From positions 10,887,832 through 10,951,831 of the forward strand of contig CM119264.1 of the NCBI GenBank assembly GCA_051294375.1: 64,000 bases of DNA, read 5' to 3'. Shown here piece by piece: positions 35,710-47,600 of the stretch; positions within the stretch are counted from its first letter, which is position 1; each line of letters opens with the position of its first letter. Under the pieces are notes generated by a model. It searched no databases, was not told where the DNA came from, and was given only the letters and a program-made list of their open reading frames with translations. The stretch is from Paraspadella gotoi. Taxonomy: Eukaryota; Chaetognatha. Made by a program: the position numbers and the translations under genes.

Positions 35710-36432
35710 TTACTTTTTACCTGTAAAGTATAAAGTTAAGATTACCGCAACTGTTATGATAGTAACAATAATTGCCGCAATAGCGATTTTCTTTGCAACA
35801 TTTCCTACAAAGAAAATATATTTTATCTCAAATAAATAAAATATAAAGAAAATATCGTTTCTTACCAAGTGAGCGACCGTCTTCCAATCGTCCATTGTCC
35901 GAGGCAGATCTCGACAAAACGGAGCAAACAAACGCGAGAAACCCTGAAAGTTGTTTTAATGTGCTAGATTCGGTTGATCTGGAATTTAAAAATTCGCTAA
36001 AATGTCTAATATTTTCAAATTCATAAATTTGGTATAATGATCTAAAAAGTTCATAATTTATTAGGTTTAACAAAAGTTTGATACCTTACCTAAACACAAA
36101 ACGTCAAAAAACAGACAGGTGATTATAGTGAGAATGAGATAGTCGGGAGCTCTCTCCTTGGCCGCGGGCGGATTGACCGTTGGCGAATGATATTCGTATG
36201 GATTATTCGGATCTTGTTCCCCTTGGTAGTTTTGCGACGGATACTGAGGTGGCTGGCTCTGCAAGGCTGGGGCGGGTTGCTCCGGCGAGCCGTTTCGTGG
36301 TTCTTGCGTGCCTTTAGTTAATTAGTAAATTAGTGAATTAATGAAAAATTGTTATTGTCGTAAAACTGTTTCAATCGCGTCACCGTAGGACGGCGGAGAC
36401 TCCATCGCCTTCTCCGTTTCTGAAGAATCCAT
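35710..36432 (-). CDS. small CD225/dispanin-family membrane protein
   Basis: Two-pass membrane protein of 147 residues. Exons on the minus strand: 36432-36384, 36311-36090, 35943-35866, 35804-35710, all split after the first codon position. The N-terminal 85 residues are Pro/Gln/Asn-rich and contain PPSYG and PPQYPSQNY, typical of dispanins and proline-rich transmembrane proteins. The CD225-like part follows: DYLILTIITCLFFDVLCLGF (first membrane segment), then a loop with SRSASDNGRLEDGRSLG, then KKIAIAAIIVTIITVAVILT as the second membrane segment. IFITM and PRRT proteins share this layout; the function here is unknown. The short tail is LYFTGKK, close to a KKxx-type ending. Confidence 0.85.
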
Positions 36433-37205
36433 TTTTTTTATTATTCCAGGAAGAAAAAAAAAATTTATTTAACTTAATCGAATACGCATATCACGTTTTT
36501 TTGAAATAGGACCAGTTACTCGAGTGGCTTCAAAACGGGATGAACCGGTATTTTTCAGAATTTAACGTTTGTCCTTCGCCAGGAGCTCAATATCTTTCTC
36601 AAAAACCGGCTTTTCACTAACGAAAAGAGTCGACGCAATACGTTTAGGACGGAATAGCGAAGTTACGACGTGGTCTATTTAAGCGTTTCAAACTATTATG
36701 CTGAATTTGGAAGTGGAAGATATGGATAAATAAATATTAGCTACCTTTTAACAACAATACTATTTAGAAACCCCCACTCGGGATAACTGCTATTGTTCAA
36801 TTAGAAATTGAAAAAGTCAAAAAAGCTAATTAAAGCAAGAAGAGCTTCTCGTAAAACCTGTATTTTTTACACTCCAAATTTTTATTAATCGCTTTATAAG
36901 TCTTTATCTATTTTTTCGTCAATCAAGGTCGTTTTGCTATGAAAGCTAATTCGCTGAAAGCAAATTCTACGCAATGCATTCAAACATTTATATGTACTTT
37001 TATGTACTATGTTTTAACTTTTATGGCACTTGTATTTCTCCAGGTACAGAAATATGGATCCCAACAGTCATATAAGGCATGCGAGGGAAACAAAAAACCA
37101 CGGAATTTAACCAACTTCAAAACAACTTTGGTGAAACAGGAAACAAAGCAACATGCTGGTGTAATAGTATCTAGTTAGTCTGGCCCCCAAAGATCCCAAA
37201 AAGGA
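36433..37205. other. intergenic
   Basis: AT-rich upstream region of the CD225 gene and 3' flank of the laminin gene. The open frame at 36939-37178 lacks protein-like composition and I do not call it. Confidence 0.55.
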
Positions 37206-37674
37206 TCACCCAGCTCCGGCGCCCTCCCCGTGCTCTTCGAGTCGGATAAATTTGTAGCATCCATCAGGCAGCTGCTCCTGAATGTCTTCAATGTTGGCCA
37301 CGTCCTTCTCCAGCTGCGTCAGATCTAGTGTGTACTCGTCGATAAGTGTCTGCTGTTGCTTGGCGCCGACCTCGAGACGCGATAGTTGCTCGTCGAGATT
37401 CATGGCCCCCAGCTGATCCTCCAGCCCTTCCAACTCGCGTCCGAGCTGGCCGAGAAAACCTGGGTTAACGGTACCGACTCTAGAGAGTTCGTCGAGAAGG
37501 CGCATGAGATCGTCAAGCACGTCGTCGGCCTTGTCGATGGCCGCGTCGGCGTCGCGTTTAGCGTCGTTGGCGATGCGATTGGCGTCGTCGGCACGGCCAA
37601 GATCCCGATCGGCTTGGTTCATCAACGCTGTTTTAATTTGAGAGATGTATTTTAAACCGAATCAGAAACATTTT

Positions 37675-37725
<51 letters not shown>

Positions 37726-40400
37726 TACTATAGACTATATTCTCTTCTCACCTTCCAACTCCCGGTCCCTCTCGTCGACCTCCCTTCCGAGGTCCCGAGC
37801 CCTGCCGCTCTCTTCCCTCGCCTTAGATGACAATTCAACGACTTCCGGTAAAAGCGGCGTAACTTCCCGCTCGGCACCGGAAGCGATCCGCAGAGCTTCC
37901 TCGGCGTCGTAGATGGCGCGCTCGGCCTGCTGTCCGGCGCCTACCAGGGAGCCGTCGGCCCTCCGAGTCTTGCTCTCAGCCTCGAGGATGATGCGCTCGA
38001 TCTCCTGCATCCCCCGGAGGGCTGCGTCGGCGAGGTTTTTGGACTGCTGAACCTCGTTGTCAAAGTTGCGCAGGATTCTGTTGTGGGGATTAAAAAAAAG
38101 GTTTAGAGGTAATTGTGGGTAAGGGTTTTTTTTATCTGAAGACATGGACCCTTTCTCAACTTTAAAACCTTATATTTATAGTACAAACATACTCGTCAAG
38201 TTTTTATAACCTTTATAATACGCATCTCTACGAGTTTCTCCGTCGGTACGTAGTTTTAGTTTTAATTATTCAAATCTTTATTTTTTTTTCTTCTATTACC
38301 ATTGTTCATCCCTAACCCATTAATCACCAAATGAACCAAGAAACTTCAAATCTCCCTTATGCAAAATCTTATGCAAAATCTGCACCGATACTACGAATGA
38401 TGACCTTAGCGTCTCCATGGCCTCTGCGATAATTCCGTCGGCTTTGGACTTGGCCTCTTGGGCGATGTTGAGTGCAGTCGTCGCCTCCTCCAGCAGACGG
38501 TCCATAAGTTGCTGGAGCCGCACGCTTTCCTCATATATTCGTTGAGCCTCGAGTACTTTTGACCTTGTCGGCATACAAGTTTTTTGTTAAGAAACGTGAT
38601 TTAAAATTATACCAAATGTTTCGCTATAATATATATATATTTTTGAAGAAACGTTAACATAAACTGGGTCTCTGGTTTGTTATGCTTAGATTTAAAATTT
38701 ACGAAAACTTACTTGATGGATTGAATGATCCCCGCATACTGTCTCTTCAGCCTCTCGGCCGCATTGGCGACGCTCTCTGCCGTCCTGGCGACCTCCTTAG
38801 ATCGCCTGCGTACCTCATCGATGTCGACCGAAGGGCCGGAGCCTCTTCGGACGTCGTCGAATATTTTCCTCGCTTCGTCTCGGCATTCTTTCATTCTGCT
38901 GTAAAGTCGTTCGGCGTCTCGACGCGCCTGCTCCATCTCGTAGCCCATCCCGCTGAACCCTCTTTGGATTTGAGCCAAAGACCTCGAGGTCTCCTCTTGC
39001 TTGGCGAAAGCCTCTCTGGCTAGTCGCCCCGCCTCTTCCGACGTAGATAGTGCCTTGTCAGACGTCGCCCGAATCCCGTCGGCTTCTTGTTCGTGCTGCT
39101 CGGCCAGTCGACGCGACTCTTCCGCCATCTCGGCCATCTCCCGCGATTGTCGTCCGAACTCGCGCTCCGCTCGGCGAGCGTTATCCAGCGCCTCCCGACC
39201 GCGAAGCTGCAGTAATTCTTGCAACTGTCGTAAGAGATCCTCTAGACGCCCTACAGTTGCTTGGCTCTCGGCTACAATGGCCTCGCCTCGTCGTTTGTCG
39301 TCCTCCACGTCCCTTCGAGTCGAAGCGAGGCCGTCCAGCTTTTCTCTCAGAATCCGCAATGCCCGTCGGTATTCTTCGAACTTGGCCATGGCTCCGGATG
39401 ATGGGCTGGAGGCGCGCAGTGATGCATCGTAAAGTTTATCAACGAAGGTTTGCACTTCGCGTAGAGTCGTCTCGAAACTCGCGTCCGTCGATCCTCCAGA
39501 CGAACCGCCTTCGCCGATCTTTTGGCGCAAGAGGCGAAGACGTCGGCGCATCTCCTCGATGGTCGGAGAAAGCAGAGCGTAGCAGGGATCGCACTCTCGA
39601 CACTCGCCTCTCGCGGGCGTCGTTCCCGCCGCAACGAAGTTCTCCTCGCAGCGGTCGCAGAGACGGCCCACCACATGGGGGCGACAGTGACACTGACCGC
39701 GAGAGTCGCACTCGTCGGCTACGCTGCCGTAGGCAGAACAGCCGCATCCACGGCGAGTGAACTGAGGTCGACGAGGATCTTCTGGTCTTCGAGGATCTTC
39801 TGGTCTTCGTCGTGGGTCTTCTGTTCTTCGTCGAGGGTCTTCTGGTCCTCGCCGAGGATCCTGCGGTCTTCGGCGAGGGTCCTCTGGCCTTCGTCGAGTA
39901 TCCTCTGGTCTCCGTCGAGGATCTTCAGGTCTCCGACGAGAACCGTCAGGTCTTCGTCGATCATCTTCGAGCCTTCGACGAGGATCTTCAGGTCTTCTCC
40001 GCCGGGGGTCTCTGTCGGTATCCCTGTGTCCTGTCGCTGACGATGCGCGGTTGTTATTGTCGTAACGAACGTCGCTTCGTCGAGGATCGAAAGCTCCGCC
40101 GGAAACAACTGTAGGAACGTTGTAAACGACGCCGCCGTAACTAGCGTCGCCTCTTGATCCGGCCGATCGGAAATCGTACCGGTTACTCGTGTCTGTCTCC
40201 GGGGAGGCGTACTGATATCGTACGTAACTCTCGTCGTAGTTACCGGCGGTCGAGCGCTGGCGATTGTTGTTGTTGTTGTTGTTTCCGTAAAAGAACGGGT
40301 TCCCCGACTGCGCAAAGTATGTGACCTCGGCTTCGACGCATGCGCACGCGAAACACGAAGCGAGAAAAGCGTTCCAGAATCGTCTCGTGGGAGCCAGCAT
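37206..40400 (-). CDS. laminin gamma-type chain with almost no short arm
   Basis: Secreted matrix protein of 864 residues (laminin gamma chains are usually about 1600). Exons on the minus strand: 40400-38713, 38563-38405, 38077-37752, 37627-37206. After a signal peptide (FWNAFLASCFACACVEA) come Asn/Tyr-rich sequence and about a dozen Arg-rich heptads of PEDPRRR type (near residues 130-220). One laminin EGF-like module follows (CGCSAYGSVADECDSRGQCH to CRECDPCYALL). The rest is coiled coil like laminin domains II/I, with RRLAEQHEQEADGI matching the gamma pattern. The end LPDGCYKFIRLEE matches the gamma tail (LPSGCFN in vertebrates), keeping the Cys that bonds the beta chain. LN, L4 and all other LE modules are absent, and no LN or L4 exon is seen upstream. 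It could still form the long arm of a trimer but should not polymerise through an LN domain. A CT microsatellite at 37680-37720 lies in intron 3. Confidence 0.9.
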
Positions 40401-40854
40401 CTTGCGGGTCTCGCTGGGGTGACTTTCTTTTCCCCTATTCCCGTCCGTCGTTCGCTAGATCGCCCGTCAATTCAAAATTTGTTGGTACGCGGTTCAATTT
40501 TTTTTCACTTTCGAGTTCAAGATTCACGAACGCGGTTTTTTTTTTTTTTTTTAAGTTTACTTCATCTCTCAATCATCTGATCATCATTCAAAAAAATCCG
40601 CCGATGATGATCGAAAGGTTTTCGAGGGATTTTTTCGTTTCGTCGTCCCTGACTTCTTCGCTTCAAGGGCGGTCCGAATCGAGATGAGGTTCGGGACGAA
40701 CGTTCGGTCCGAAGCGGTTCGCGTCGAAGTGGTTTTTGTCAGACTTTCTCTTATCGAAACTAAAATTGTATTTTTTTTTTCTTAGATTTTTTATTGAAAA
40801 AGTTGGTATTTAAAAGCTCGTTTTGATTTTGTATTTTATAGCGTTGCGTGTTAA

Positions 40855-40923
<69 letters not shown>

Positions 40924-42078
40924 TTTTTTTTTTTCTCAGCTCATGATCGTTAAAAAGTGAAAAATAAGATAAAAATTTAAAAAAGCTAAAAAGCTAAAAT
41001 AAAAAGGAATGAAATCCGGATGAAGATTTCGAATGTTTTTGACCATAGCCTGGCTCCTCCGAGGGTGCGGATAAAGATTTCGAAAAAGATAAACGTTTTT
41101 AAAATCTTTTTTTTTAAAATCTAATTTTTTACTGCCCCGCTTTAAATATTATAAGGAAAGACGTTAACATATCTCCCAAAGACCAAAAAAAAAAAGCATG
41201 AAATGAGAAAGATGAATAACAAATGTACGATTTGAAGTCGAAAGTTAAATGCAGTTAGTTTTTACTTTTGCTCTTCTTTTTTCATTTCTCGAAAGAAAAA
41301 ACAAACGAGGAAGAAAAAAACGGAGAGGGGGAGAGAGATAAAGTGATGGGGGAAAGAAAAAGCGAGAAGAGAGCGAGAGAGTTTCTTGCGTTTATCCTCA
41401 GATTTCGCACAAACTCAAAGAAGTTGTTTTGATGTAAGCGACGAGTGAAAATGCCCATATTATTCGTATCTTTGTACTAAATAAATAGATTTCCTTCTTG
41501 CCAAGTGGACTAAAGAAAAACAAAACAACTGAAATTCTCTTGTACTTTAACCCCTTTAAAATAGAACCTGAGAATTCCATTCCGATTTAAGACGTGAATT
41601 TAGGTCATAAACGTTTTCAACATGAGGCCGACGAATCAACTTTGATCGTTTTTCATTGAATCTCGTTAATTCGCGATGAGCTCGTGGATCTGACTCTTCG
41701 CTACGATCTATGATCGATAATGCGAAAAGCGGTCCGACTCCGGCTTCTTTCTAAGACTGAGTGCATCATGATGTCATGAAAATGTCGATACATTAAAATA
41801 CGAGGTTCATTAAAAACTGTCTTTACCCTGTGATTGACAACAATTCGAGGCTCATATCATCAGCTTAACGTTTCAGTCAAAACCGTACCTTTTTTGGCGC
41901 CTCAAATTTGAGAGCACTCTTGTCTCGTAAAAAAAAATTTTGAATTCGTTTACATTTAAATCCCAGGTTTCAGATCGATGAAAACAAAGGTATCCTTATT
42001 CCTGGTTTTTTTTCCTTTCATCCATCGGGAAACTTGTGAAAAACTTCTACAAATAAAGAAAAAAACAACAAAGTACTT
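40401..42078. other. laminin gene upstream region with CT microsatellite
   Basis: Contains a T run at 40538-40552 and a (CT)n microsatellite at 40856-40922. The rest is AT-rich with purine-rich patches near 41280-41390. No gene recognised. Confidence 0.6.
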
Positions 42079-42480
42079 GTCCAAAGTCAGGGGCAAGGAT
42101 AGCTTATTTATTAAATGAATGGATAATTTTTTATATTGGTTGTACCAATTTCATAAAATTCAGCTCCTTGTATTTTGATGCTAGTGCGGAGTACAATAAG
42201 TATTCCCCGATCTAATACTTAAGGGAGTGGTCTTTTCATACAATTGAAACATTCTTTGAAATATTTTCCACTTCATTGATAGGGAAGCCAGGTACTCTGG
42301 GAGTGAATAAACGAGACTGTGAAAGAGTCTTGATTGAAAGCTTGCAGGGACCTGCTATGTCATTATCTTGTAGAGTGATGGAGGCCTTAAACCACCAAAG
42401 CCTGTCCAAAGTCAGGGCAAGATAGCTTATTTATTAAATGAATGGCGATAATTTTTATATTGGTTGTACCAATTTCATAT
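42079..42480. repeat. dispersed repeat with about 75-bp direct terminal repeats (TRIM-like or introner-like)
   Basis: The block from TGTCCAAAGTCAGGGGCAAG to ACCAATTTCATA (42079-42156) is repeated almost exactly at 42401-42480, around a unique middle of about 245 bp (GTGCGGAGTACAA, CCAGGTACTCTGGGAGTG, GATGGAGGCCTTAAACC). The repeats start TG and end CA, as long terminal repeats do, but no primer-binding site or gene is evident. Related copies lie at 57636-57995 and 61489-61644. Confidence 0.8.
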
Positions 42481-44674
42481 ATATATACGTAAAACGTATG
42501 CAAACGTATACAAACGTACGCCATGCATTCATCTGACTTTACATAGACGGATTATAACAAATTCGCACTAGATAAATTCGTTCTTTAGCTTAGTTTTAGT
42601 CTAAAATTTCTTTTCGTGAAATTCGAGAAAAAAAAAACACCAAACGCTGAGTCGAATTTTTGCGATTGTAACATTGGAAGCAGGCAAAACCACTTTGCCC
42701 TCTTCGAGTTGAAAACTTTCGATTCCCCATTAGATAAAATCCTCAAGGTTATGAAATTTTAATGTCAATCGCACAAAAACAAAAAAAAATGCCCGAAAGA
42801 AATAGTATCTAAAAAAAGTCAAAAAGAAAATAATAATATGAAAACTATTATGAAGTGTACGTCACTGAATAATTACCCTCATCATTCAGTTGTTGTTTTG
42901 ACTTTTGTTTTTGTAAATGTGCGAGAAGAGGGAGACGCCCGGCATCCATCCCACCTTGTGCTTAATTGAACAAGATAAGTAAGAACGGCTTGGCGGAAAG
43001 AATGAGTGTGAAGATTGAAAATGAGTTATGACTTCAAAATAAAAGAAAAGAAAAAAGTTGTTTCCGCACTTACTCCCCCTTCCCGTTTTCTCTTCTCTCC
43101 TTCTTTTTGACAAGCGAATTTCAACGGACTTTAATTTTTCCCCTTTTTTTTCTAAAAGGTTTTTTTTTTTCAAGTTGCATACGCGAAAACCTATTAACTA
43201 ATGACTTTCGTCTGTCCAAATACGCGTTTCTCAAACAACTAAAGAGTCAACGAAAACCACCAGTACATTAAATTTATTAATGATAATATATCGACATGTT
43301 AAATGTAAATTTTCGTTAAGAAAACAATTGTATACATTTGTATATACATAACATTTTAGTCGTGTACTCGAAAAATTACCTCATTTAAAAGTTGTCAAAT
43401 AAATTACCGTCGCGATGCTTTGCAAAGGGCGGTATTTTTTAATTTTTTAAAAAAGCGGAATTCTTTCCGACTTCCCCCCCCCCCCCCCCTTTTTTTCGAA
43501 ATTCTCGAATCAAGCGACGACTTTCACTCTCGCCCACTCCGTCTCCCTCCACTCTGTCTCTGTTGTGTTCGTTCTTTGGCCGCTTCTACAAGTTTCTTAT
43601 CGTTCCCTTTTCTCTTAATGTTCTTTCCTTTTCTTATGATCCACATTTTCGTCCCCTTTCCTTATAGTTTGCCCATTTACCCTTTTTTTAATATTTTTAG
43701 TTCCTCGATCCTAATTCTCCTTCTCCCATTTCCCCTTCCTTTTACGTTTTGCTCCCAACTCGATTTTTCACACATTACGTATATTCCCCTCCCCTCCTTC
43801 CAATTAACTGCTCTTATACCCGAAGCTCTTTAGTCTTAGCCGAAATTACTTTGACTCCCTCCAAGCCCCTACGTGTCAGCTGTCACTTCTAACTTACCTT
43901 CTACCGCGCCCCAGTCGCCCCACCCACCCACCTCGAGTTTCTCGGCAATATTCTCGGTTGGTCAGTCAAGAGGAGCAAAACCCGATGACAATATAAATTA
44001 GCGGAAAAAGGAAGAGGAAATGGCTGACACCGATGAAAACCCGTTAAAGATTTCGATGGAGGGAGGTTGAGCAGATTAGAAAGGATTGAACATAAAATAA
44101 TAAAAGTAAACAAGAAAAAAAAGCATCGGGAGGGCGATCGTTTTCGCAGATATTCCCTTTCACTGTTTATGAAAAGTCCGGCTTTTCCCTAAATTTTGCT
44201 TGTCGCGAGTGTCATGACAGTTATTTTGTTAAAGACGGAAATTGTATAAGGGTATATTTATTGGATTTAATATAATTATCATCATTTCCGTTTTCGTAAG
44301 AAATAATTACGTACGTTCTTTTTTTTTATTAGATAAGTTTAATATTCACAGTGAAGTTTTTTCTTTCTTTCTTATTTTAGCTTCTTTTTCTCTATTTCTT
44401 CGTACTTTTCTATCAACTTAGTTTTTCTCTTCCTTAGACAAAATTTCAGTTTATTTCTCGGCCAATAGGAAGGTGTTTATCACAACGCCTTTGATCGCCG
44501 AAGGGTGTCGATTGTCGAATTTTGGCGTCAGGTGCGGAGGAAGATGCAGCGAAAAAAAAAATAGCGGCAGAGTCGGTGGGACCTTCGTTGACCACCGACG
44601 GGTGCTGACCCAAGGTTTGTCAATCTAAGTAACCAACGCCTTAAAAATTCAGCTAACGACAGATTTAGAAAACA
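42481..44674. other. intergenic
   Basis: AT-rich to about 43400, then a poly-C tract (about 43475-43488) and a long pyrimidine-rich stretch (43490-43800). The open frame at 43420-43833 only reflects this base bias. The last few hundred bases before 44675 are the likely promoter and leader of the next gene. Confidence 0.55.
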
Positions 44675-47600
44675 ATGCCGTCCAGCCCCTCAATTCCGCC
44701 TTCATTTTCATCTTTGATCTTATCAACCGTTTTACTTACCTGTGAACTATTTCACCCGATTCTTGCTGACCGAAACTCGACAGATTCCGACATTCTCTTC
44801 CTTTCAAACGCACAGTCATCCGTTCTCGATCCGCTATGGACCAACGCGCAAGGAACGAGCGAGCAAACCGAATCGAAGGCGACAAAGACGATGGACGAAT
44901 TGAGAGTGATTTCTGAAGTTGGAGGAATCATTCCAATTAGAGGTGAGTTTGATTCTACAAATATGAACAATTGTACATGAATTTCATGCCAAATAGTTCG
45001 TCAAAAATCCTCGAGAATTTCTCAACTTGTTCTCGTAAGTTTTCTGCCATCTTTCTCTTTACCGTTTATGGTTTGCCTTTAAAAACCATTACATTTTCAA
45101 CTAAAAGTACATACTAAAAAGTTACAAGCAGTTAATCTTACAAATTCAACAATTAAACCCATTACATATATTAGCATAAATATATTTATTAAAAAGTCAT
45201 TTGCTCGGCTTCGAAATATCTTTCTCCTTTTCTACAGGAGTAAAGCCGGCTGGTCTACCGAGTGTCGAGGAAAAATCTTCCACGTCCTCTCCTTTGATTC
45301 GCACTTCAAAAAGACAACGTCGACCGCGAAATGGGATCCGATCTTCGTCCGAATCTCCTCGCTCGAAAATGCTCGAGCCAACATCGAGACGAACAAAACC
45401 GCAGGCCGAGGAAATGGTCGAGGAGATCCCGGCCGCCGACTCTCCAGAGGATTTCCTCGTTTCCGCCCCGATTCGGGGGGCGATAATCACCCCGGCGCCA
45501 ATGGTCTCGGTGCAGACCTCTAGGGGTAAAACTAAAAGGCAGACTAAAGGGTTCAAAATTATTTGTCGGTTTTCCTTTCCTTGACGCCGAACGTCCCGGT
45601 TCCGTCTGGGGAGAAAACTTCTCGACAATAATTTTTAAATAGTTTCGAGAAAAAGTCAACGCCAACGGCAACGAGAGTACGAACTGATGACAAAAGAAAG
45701 AGCGTTTTATTTTAAAGATAATACCCCGTTTTCTCTTGAGAGCACTCGGGGACAAAAAAAAAAAAAAAGAATGTTGATGATAATCATCCTGACGCCGAGT
45801 AAAGGCTTTTATTTAGGGTGTATTATGAAAAATTTTACATTCTACTGTTTTAGTCTCAACTCTCAAAAATATCTTACAGTTGGCTTAACGTCAGACTCTA
45901 TGAAGCCTCAAATGAAAAAAGAGGACCTGACGAAGGTATACCTAAGCTATAATAAGACACAATTCCATTTTATTAAATAAAAGATTTTAATTGGTTCTAT
46001 TATTAAAGGCAAAAGACGATCCTCTTTCGCTCACTAAATTTTATTACGTCAGACGGAATCAAGTCGACGCCCGAAGGTCGCCATAGAATTTGACGAGGGG
46101 AATTTCGACACGTTCATCCTGACGAAGAAACGAAGAGGCGAGTTCGAAAACTTTGAACGAGAACCAAGTTCACCGCCGCGTAACGCGGTGCCGAGGGTGC
46201 GCCATGACCTGCACGTTTACCATCGATTCCTTCCCGAATTCTCTGGTGACGCAAACACTTTTTATAGCCACAGCGTGGAAACTTCCGGCGCGGGTCAAGA
46301 TTCTGATTTATCGCCTAACGACGAGAGAAAGTAGGATACTTCATAATTATTATACTAATCAATTATAAACATTAAATAGTATAGTATTTATAAAATAATC
46401 ATTAGTGATGAACGAACGTAGTGACCGCAAAGTTTGTTTTTTTTATTTCTCATCTATTTTCCCCTCGTTTTCCCATTTATGGCCTCAAGGTTCTACTTTC
46501 AACAACTGGTAAAAGCTTTGAAGGGAAAAAGAATTAAAAAGGTCCGACCTTCGAGAGACGTTTCCGACGATGATAGTGAAGAGTTCCCAGAAGCTCTAGA
46601 GGTCGAAAATAAGCCATCAAGTAAACTGTGCCTCGTATTATATTCATTATTTTTCATGTATTATACTTTAGGTGATGGAAACCTTGGAGGAAATATGGGG
46701 TCTGCACAACGAAACAGAAGCGGTGGCCAGTAGCGGGGGAAAAAGAGTGCAAGTTCGCAAGATTCCGGCCAGTTATTTATTGTTGTTTAAGATCAGCCAC
46801 CCTGAGCGTCGGACAGGAGGGGGAATGAAACTGGTGTCGGGCCAAAGAAGAAAAGTATCATCGAAAGATTTTTCGATTGATAAGAAATCAAAGAATGAGA
46901 ACAAGTATGAGAAAGGCAGGGTCTGGTCTGGGATAGGTGAAGAACAATATTTTCGAAAGAATGAGGTGCAATCAAGGGAAAACAAATCCGTGGCAAAGAT
47001 AAAAAATTTACAGATGAAAAAAGATAATCATATTCTTGGTATGACGTTTAAAAAAGATTTTGAGATCCATAGTGATCATAGTGCTGATTCAGAAGCTAGT
47101 CGCAGCGGTAAAGTCAATTCAAGTCATGACCACCAGACAAATCATACACTTAGCATCGATATTAATAGTCTCGACAACCACAAGCGAAATGGAGAGGAAG
47201 AAAATCCTGGCCTGGGCATTCAAACACCTAGTTTTGGAATAGCGACAAATCGCGTGGACCAAAATCCTTTCCTGGACAAACTCAAACTGGACGCGCAAGT
47301 TTTGGGGAAAAAACCAACAACCAACAAAACATTGATGAAGGAAATGGCCGAAAAAAACGTTTTGAATTACGAGGATTATGAAATCCTTCCCAAGGTTAAT
47401 AATAACAATAAATAACATTAAAGGTCATATATTTTATTAAATAGTATCTGACGAATTCATTACTTTTCCTGATAGGTCAACACTAACACCGGAACCAAGA
47501 AAAACATTACTTTACCCATAAAAAGTTTTAAAGACGTTTCGAAAAATTCAACCGGAACAACAAAAGATGCCAAACCTTTAAACCTTCTAAAGCATTTGAT

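Noticed and set aside
38682-40040. Long plus-strand open frames opposite the laminin exon
   Set aside because: They mirror the GC-rich, Arg-rich minus-strand coding exon and show no protein-like composition or splice logic of their own.
43420-43833. 137-codon open frame
   Set aside because: Arises from a pyrimidine-rich tract (Phe, Leu, Pro, Ser only) starting at a poly-C run.
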